From Candidatus Coatesiibacteriota bacterium (GTDB lineage: Bacteria; RBG-13-66-14), in the NCBI GenBank assembly GCA_014728185.1, contig WJMB01000059.1, positions 1 to 22,228 on the forward strand: a DNA stretch of 22,228 nucleotides. The letters run 5' to 3'. Below are positions 17,877 through 22,228 of the stretch, piece after piece (within the stretch, counting starts at the first letter, position 1; each line of letters starts with the position of its first letter). Below the pieces are notes generated by a model. It saw only the letters and a list, made by a program, of their open reading frames with translations. It ran no database searches and was not told where the DNA came from. A program made the position numbers and the translations under genes.

Positions 17877-18503
17877 ATGAAACATCTTCCACTTATCCTG
17901 CTGCTCACTTTCACCTTGGCGGCCTTCGTCGGCTGCGACAGCGGCACGGGCTCCGACGATGACGGCGGCGGGGGCTCCAACAAGACCCTCTCCTGGGCCC
18001 TGGCCAAGGCCGATCCCCTGGCCGACGGCTGGGACGCCGAGAACAAGCTGGTCGGCGTCGTCGGGCTGTGGGTCGATACCGACGGCGAGCTCGACGAGCA
18101 GCCCGACAATCCGGCCTGGGGCGCCCTTTACACCAACCAGGCCGAGGACGCCGCTTACGGCGTGTTGGTCCATTACGACGGGACCACCGAGAGCGACCTC
18201 GAGCAGGAAACCCCCGACATGACCGAGGAGATCACCCCGCCCGACGACGACAAGGTCGACAGCCTGATCGACGCCGCCGTCACGACGATGGAGGACCACC
18301 CGGCACCCCTGAACGCTTACGACTACGCCTTCATGGTCGGCTACGACGACGACCTGCTGGATAGGGTGGTCGTGCTGGTCAACTTCTACGCCGAGGCCGA
18401 CCAGGACACCCAGTACGAAGAGGACATCTTCGTCCTGCCCGATCCCTACGCCTTCGTTATCCTGGACCAGGAAACCGAGATCGTGCTTTTCAAGTCTTGG
18501 TAG
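17877..18503 (+). CDS. Lipoprotein of an unnamed family (paralog of 15306-15974)
   Basis: This 208-residue protein has a hydrophobic signal (LPLILLLTFTLAAFVGC) with lipobox FVGC and Cys20, and an Asp/Gly/Ser-rich linker. The domain shares blocks with the 15306 protein: KADPLADGWD, VVGLWVDTDGELDE, PAWGALYT, DHPAPLNAYDY, and PYAFVILD...IVLFKSW. It is highly acidic. The last codon is the Trp of the shared KSW/RSW motif, so this copy defines the domain end. ATG 17877 is preferred over in-frame ATGs at 17865 and 17874 because GGGGG lies 5 bases upstream. It is convergent with gyrB and shares the bidirectional terminator at 18524-18553. Possibly a solute- or envelope-binding lipoprotein, but function is unknown. 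Confidence 0.8.
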   Translation: MKHLPLILLLTFTLAAFVGCDSGTGSDDDGGGGSNKTLSWALAKADPLADGWDAENKLVGVVGLWVDTDGELDEQPDNPAWGALYTNQAEDAAYGVLVHYDGTTESDLEQETPDMTEEITPPDDDKVDSLIDAAVTTMEDHPAPLNAYDYAFMVGYDDDLLDRVVVLVNFYAEADQDTQYEEDIFVLPDPYAFVILDQETEIVLFKSW

Positions 18504-18523
18504 CGTCTATCGCCAAGAGATGC

Positions 18524-18553
18524 AAAAGGGGCCGCCCCGGGGCGGTCCCTTTT
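18524..18553. terminator. Bidirectional terminator between the lipoprotein gene and gyrB
   Basis: AAAAGGGGCCGCC pairs with GGCGGTCCCTTTT around CCGG, with one G-U. The A-tract and T-tract on the two sides make it work on both strands. It lies 20 bases after the lipoprotein stop and 34 bases past the gyrB stop. Confidence 0.85.
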
Positions 18554-18587
18554 CGGATGGGGATCATCCGGCGGTGGATTCCGGCGC

Positions 18588-21023
<2,436 letters not shown>

Positions 21024-21045
21024 CAGTCGTCTCGTTATGTTGGGG

Positions 21046-22035
21046 TTAGGGTCGGTATCGCCGCAGATAGCCCTCTTTGCAGAAGTAGACATACCCGTCG
21101 GCGGCCCAGCGGATCTCGCTGACGTAGGGCTCGTCGTCGATGATGGGAGCGGGCGAGCCCTCGGGCAGCTCCTGCAGATATGTCCGGTTGTCGAAGCAAT
21201 AACCGATATTAGCCAGCAGCTCCGTCCCGTCGGGAGACAGGTTGAACAGCCGGATGAAGCCGTCGTACTCCCCGGGGGCGTCGAAAAGCTCGGCTTCGCC
21301 GGCCCCGACGGGATGGCGGAAGATGCGGTAACCCGAGGGCGAATCACCGGTGTAGGTCAGAGCGTAGTAATGCTCCTCGTCGGTGGTCAGATTCAGATGC
21401 TTGCTTTTGTACCCGCGGGCGTGCTCGAGCTCGCTGATCACCCCCGTGGCCAGATCGATGATCCCGGTGCGGTACTCCCCGCCCTCGACGTAGCTGACCA
21501 GGGCGCGATCGCCGTCGGCGAAGGTCTCGTACCACCAGATCGGCGGATCGCCGTGGGTGATGTACTCGACCCGGGATTCACTCCCGTCGAGGGGCACTCG
21601 ACAAAGGTGCCAGACCACGGGGTCCTGCAACTCGTCCTGGCGCAGGAAGTGAATCCAGTCACCGTCGGCGGAGAAGCTGGGCATCCAGTCATTGTAGCGC
21701 GAAGAGCCGTTGGTCAGTTGCCGTGTCTCCCCCGTCGCCAGGTCCAGGGTCATGATGACGCAGAGACAGTAATGGGTAGGCTCGGGCGTTAACTCCAGCA
21801 CGCGTCCGCCGTCGGTCAGGGGGTAGGTGTTGATCTGACGCTCGCAAACCAGCATCCCGCCGTCGGCGTCGACCTCGGGCCACCAGACCTGGTGATGTTC
21901 CGGATCCTCGTAGACGAGCTCGTACCCGTCGTCATCTCCGCCGCTGCCGCCGGGCGTTTCACAGCCGGAAAGCAGCGGCAGACCCAGCGGGAGGCTGAGA
22001 ATAAGCAAGAGTGTCGTGAGTCCCCTGCCGGACAT
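21046..22035 (-). CDS. Lipoprotein with TolB-like beta-propeller
   Basis: This 329-residue protein has a signal with lipobox LSGC (Cys25) and an Asp/Gly linker. Repeated blade motifs follow: PSFSADGDWIHFLRQ, DLATGETRQLTNG, IIDLATGVISELEH, FNLSPDGTELLANI, and IRWAADGYVYFCKEG. The S-DG pattern followed by beta strands is typical of WD40-like/TolB propellers, which bind proteins in the periplasm. The DLATG blocks recur about 100 residues apart. ATG 22035 has GGAGGG 4 bases upstream. It ends 22 bases before gyrB on the same strand, so the two may be co-transcribed, an unusual pairing. Palindromic element copy 4 lies upstream, with its right arm pointing at this gene. Confidence 0.82.
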   Translation of the reverse strand: MSGRGLTTLLLILSLPLGLPLLSGCETPGGSGGDDDGYELVYEDPEHHQVWWPEVDADGGMLVCERQINTYPLTDGGRVLELTPEPTHYCLCVIMTLDLATGETRQLTNGSSRYNDWMPSFSADGDWIHFLRQDELQDPVVWHLCRVPLDGSESRVEYITHGDPPIWWYETFADGDRALVSYVEGGEYRTGIIDLATGVISELEHARGYKSKHLNLTTDEEHYYALTYTGDSPSGYRIFRHPVGAGEAELFDAPGEYDGFIRLFNLSPDGTELLANIGYCFDNRTYLQELPEGSPAPIIDDEPYVSEIRWAADGYVYFCKEGYLRRYRP

Positions 22036-22093
22036 CGAGCCCTCCCGTTTCTCTTTACACGGCTTTTCACCACAAACGCTCCGGCTAGTCCCG

Positions 22094-22228
22094 CGACCTC
22101 CGCCAAACCAGGTCTCGGCCGCCCGAGCACCGCCGCGCATCCGGCGGCGAGGCGTTGGCACGTTTCTTGCGCCCTCGCGCGCCGGTCCGACAAATCAGCG
22201 CCCCCTTCCGCAAGAAACGTGCCAACGC
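22094..22228. repeat. Nested palindromic element, copy 4, cut by the window end
   Basis: The outer left arm is 22094-22109 (CGACCTCCGCCAAACC), 15 of 16 identical to that of copy 1. Inner arms are 22151-22170 and 22210-22228 (19 of 20 bases present). The spacer is 39 bases and nearly matches copy 3. The long left gap (41 bases) carries the side hairpin CCGCCG (22130-22135) with CGGCGG (22142-22147), as in copy 1 but on the other side. The right outer arm is beyond the window. Confidence 0.88.
22210..22228 (-). promoter_or_regulatory. Candidate sigma-54 promoter (inner right arm of copy 4) facing the propeller lipoprotein and gyrB
   Basis: On the minus strand TTGGCACG, four bases, TTGC gives the GG-N10-GC core, with GC at 22211-22210. 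It is about 175 bases upstream of the lipoprotein start at 22035. Activity is inferred. Confidence 0.35.

Noticed and set aside
17641..17877. 78-codon open frame upstream of the second lipoprotein
   Set aside because: Composition and codon use are not host-like, and it overlaps a segment that recurs in another gene-free region.
21024..21347. N-terminal extension of gyrB
   Set aside because: It overlaps the propeller lipoprotein gene in another frame and is Ser/Pro/Arg-rich. GyrB similarity starts at 21023.

Overview
The window reads as chromosomal DNA of a high-GC, Gram-negative-type bacterium from a little-studied lineage. Coding DNA is strongly GC-rich. The proteins include several lipobox lipoproteins, a membrane-anchored HtrA protease, a LysM envelope protein, a GyrB with the large insert typical of Gram-negative enzymes, and a sigma-54 activator. 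A candidate phylum is possible, but no rRNA is present to settle it.

Layout. 1-136: tail of a possible transposase. 331-3033: pyruvate, phosphate dikinase. 3188-3562 (-): small monoheme cytochrome c. Then a minus-strand block: secreted GATase-like protein (7530-6655), DUF488 protein (6652-6215), its overlapping partner (6215-5448) and HtrA (5411-3894). The middle two lie in an AT-rich island whose border falls inside the DUF488 gene. 7809-7885: tRNA-Val with a good promoter and terminator. 7912-9100: gene-free. 9188-10178 (-): LysM protein and coiled-coil lipoprotein. 10689-11042 (-): small membrane protein. 12348-13403: branched-chain aminotransferase. 13890-15239: NtrC-type regulator. 15306-15974 and 17877-18503: two paralogous lipoproteins, with a methyltransferase (16197-16982) between them. 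18588-22035 (-): gyrB behind a beta-propeller lipoprotein gene.

The most striking content is non-coding. A nested palindromic element of about 181-189 bp occurs four times (3647, 13585, 15980, and 22094 cut by the window end). Its inner arms are near-identical 20-mers, and each arm matches the sigma-54 -24/-12 promoter consensus. Its outer arms differ between copies but stay self-complementary within a copy. Every copy lies upstream of a gene with one arm pointing at it, and one copy precedes the NtrC-type sigma-54 activator gene. A second, unrelated and diverged intergenic repeat of about 320 bp occurs at 8642 and 17168, with a weaker third relative near 11250-11430.

Working picture: ordinary housekeeping genes (ppdK, ilvE, gyrB, htrA, tRNA-Val) are set among lineage-specific envelope proteins. 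The intergenic spaces hold two dispersed repeat families. One may distribute sigma-54 promoters and the other may be a structured RNA or a decayed element. Both interpretations are inference from sequence pattern only.
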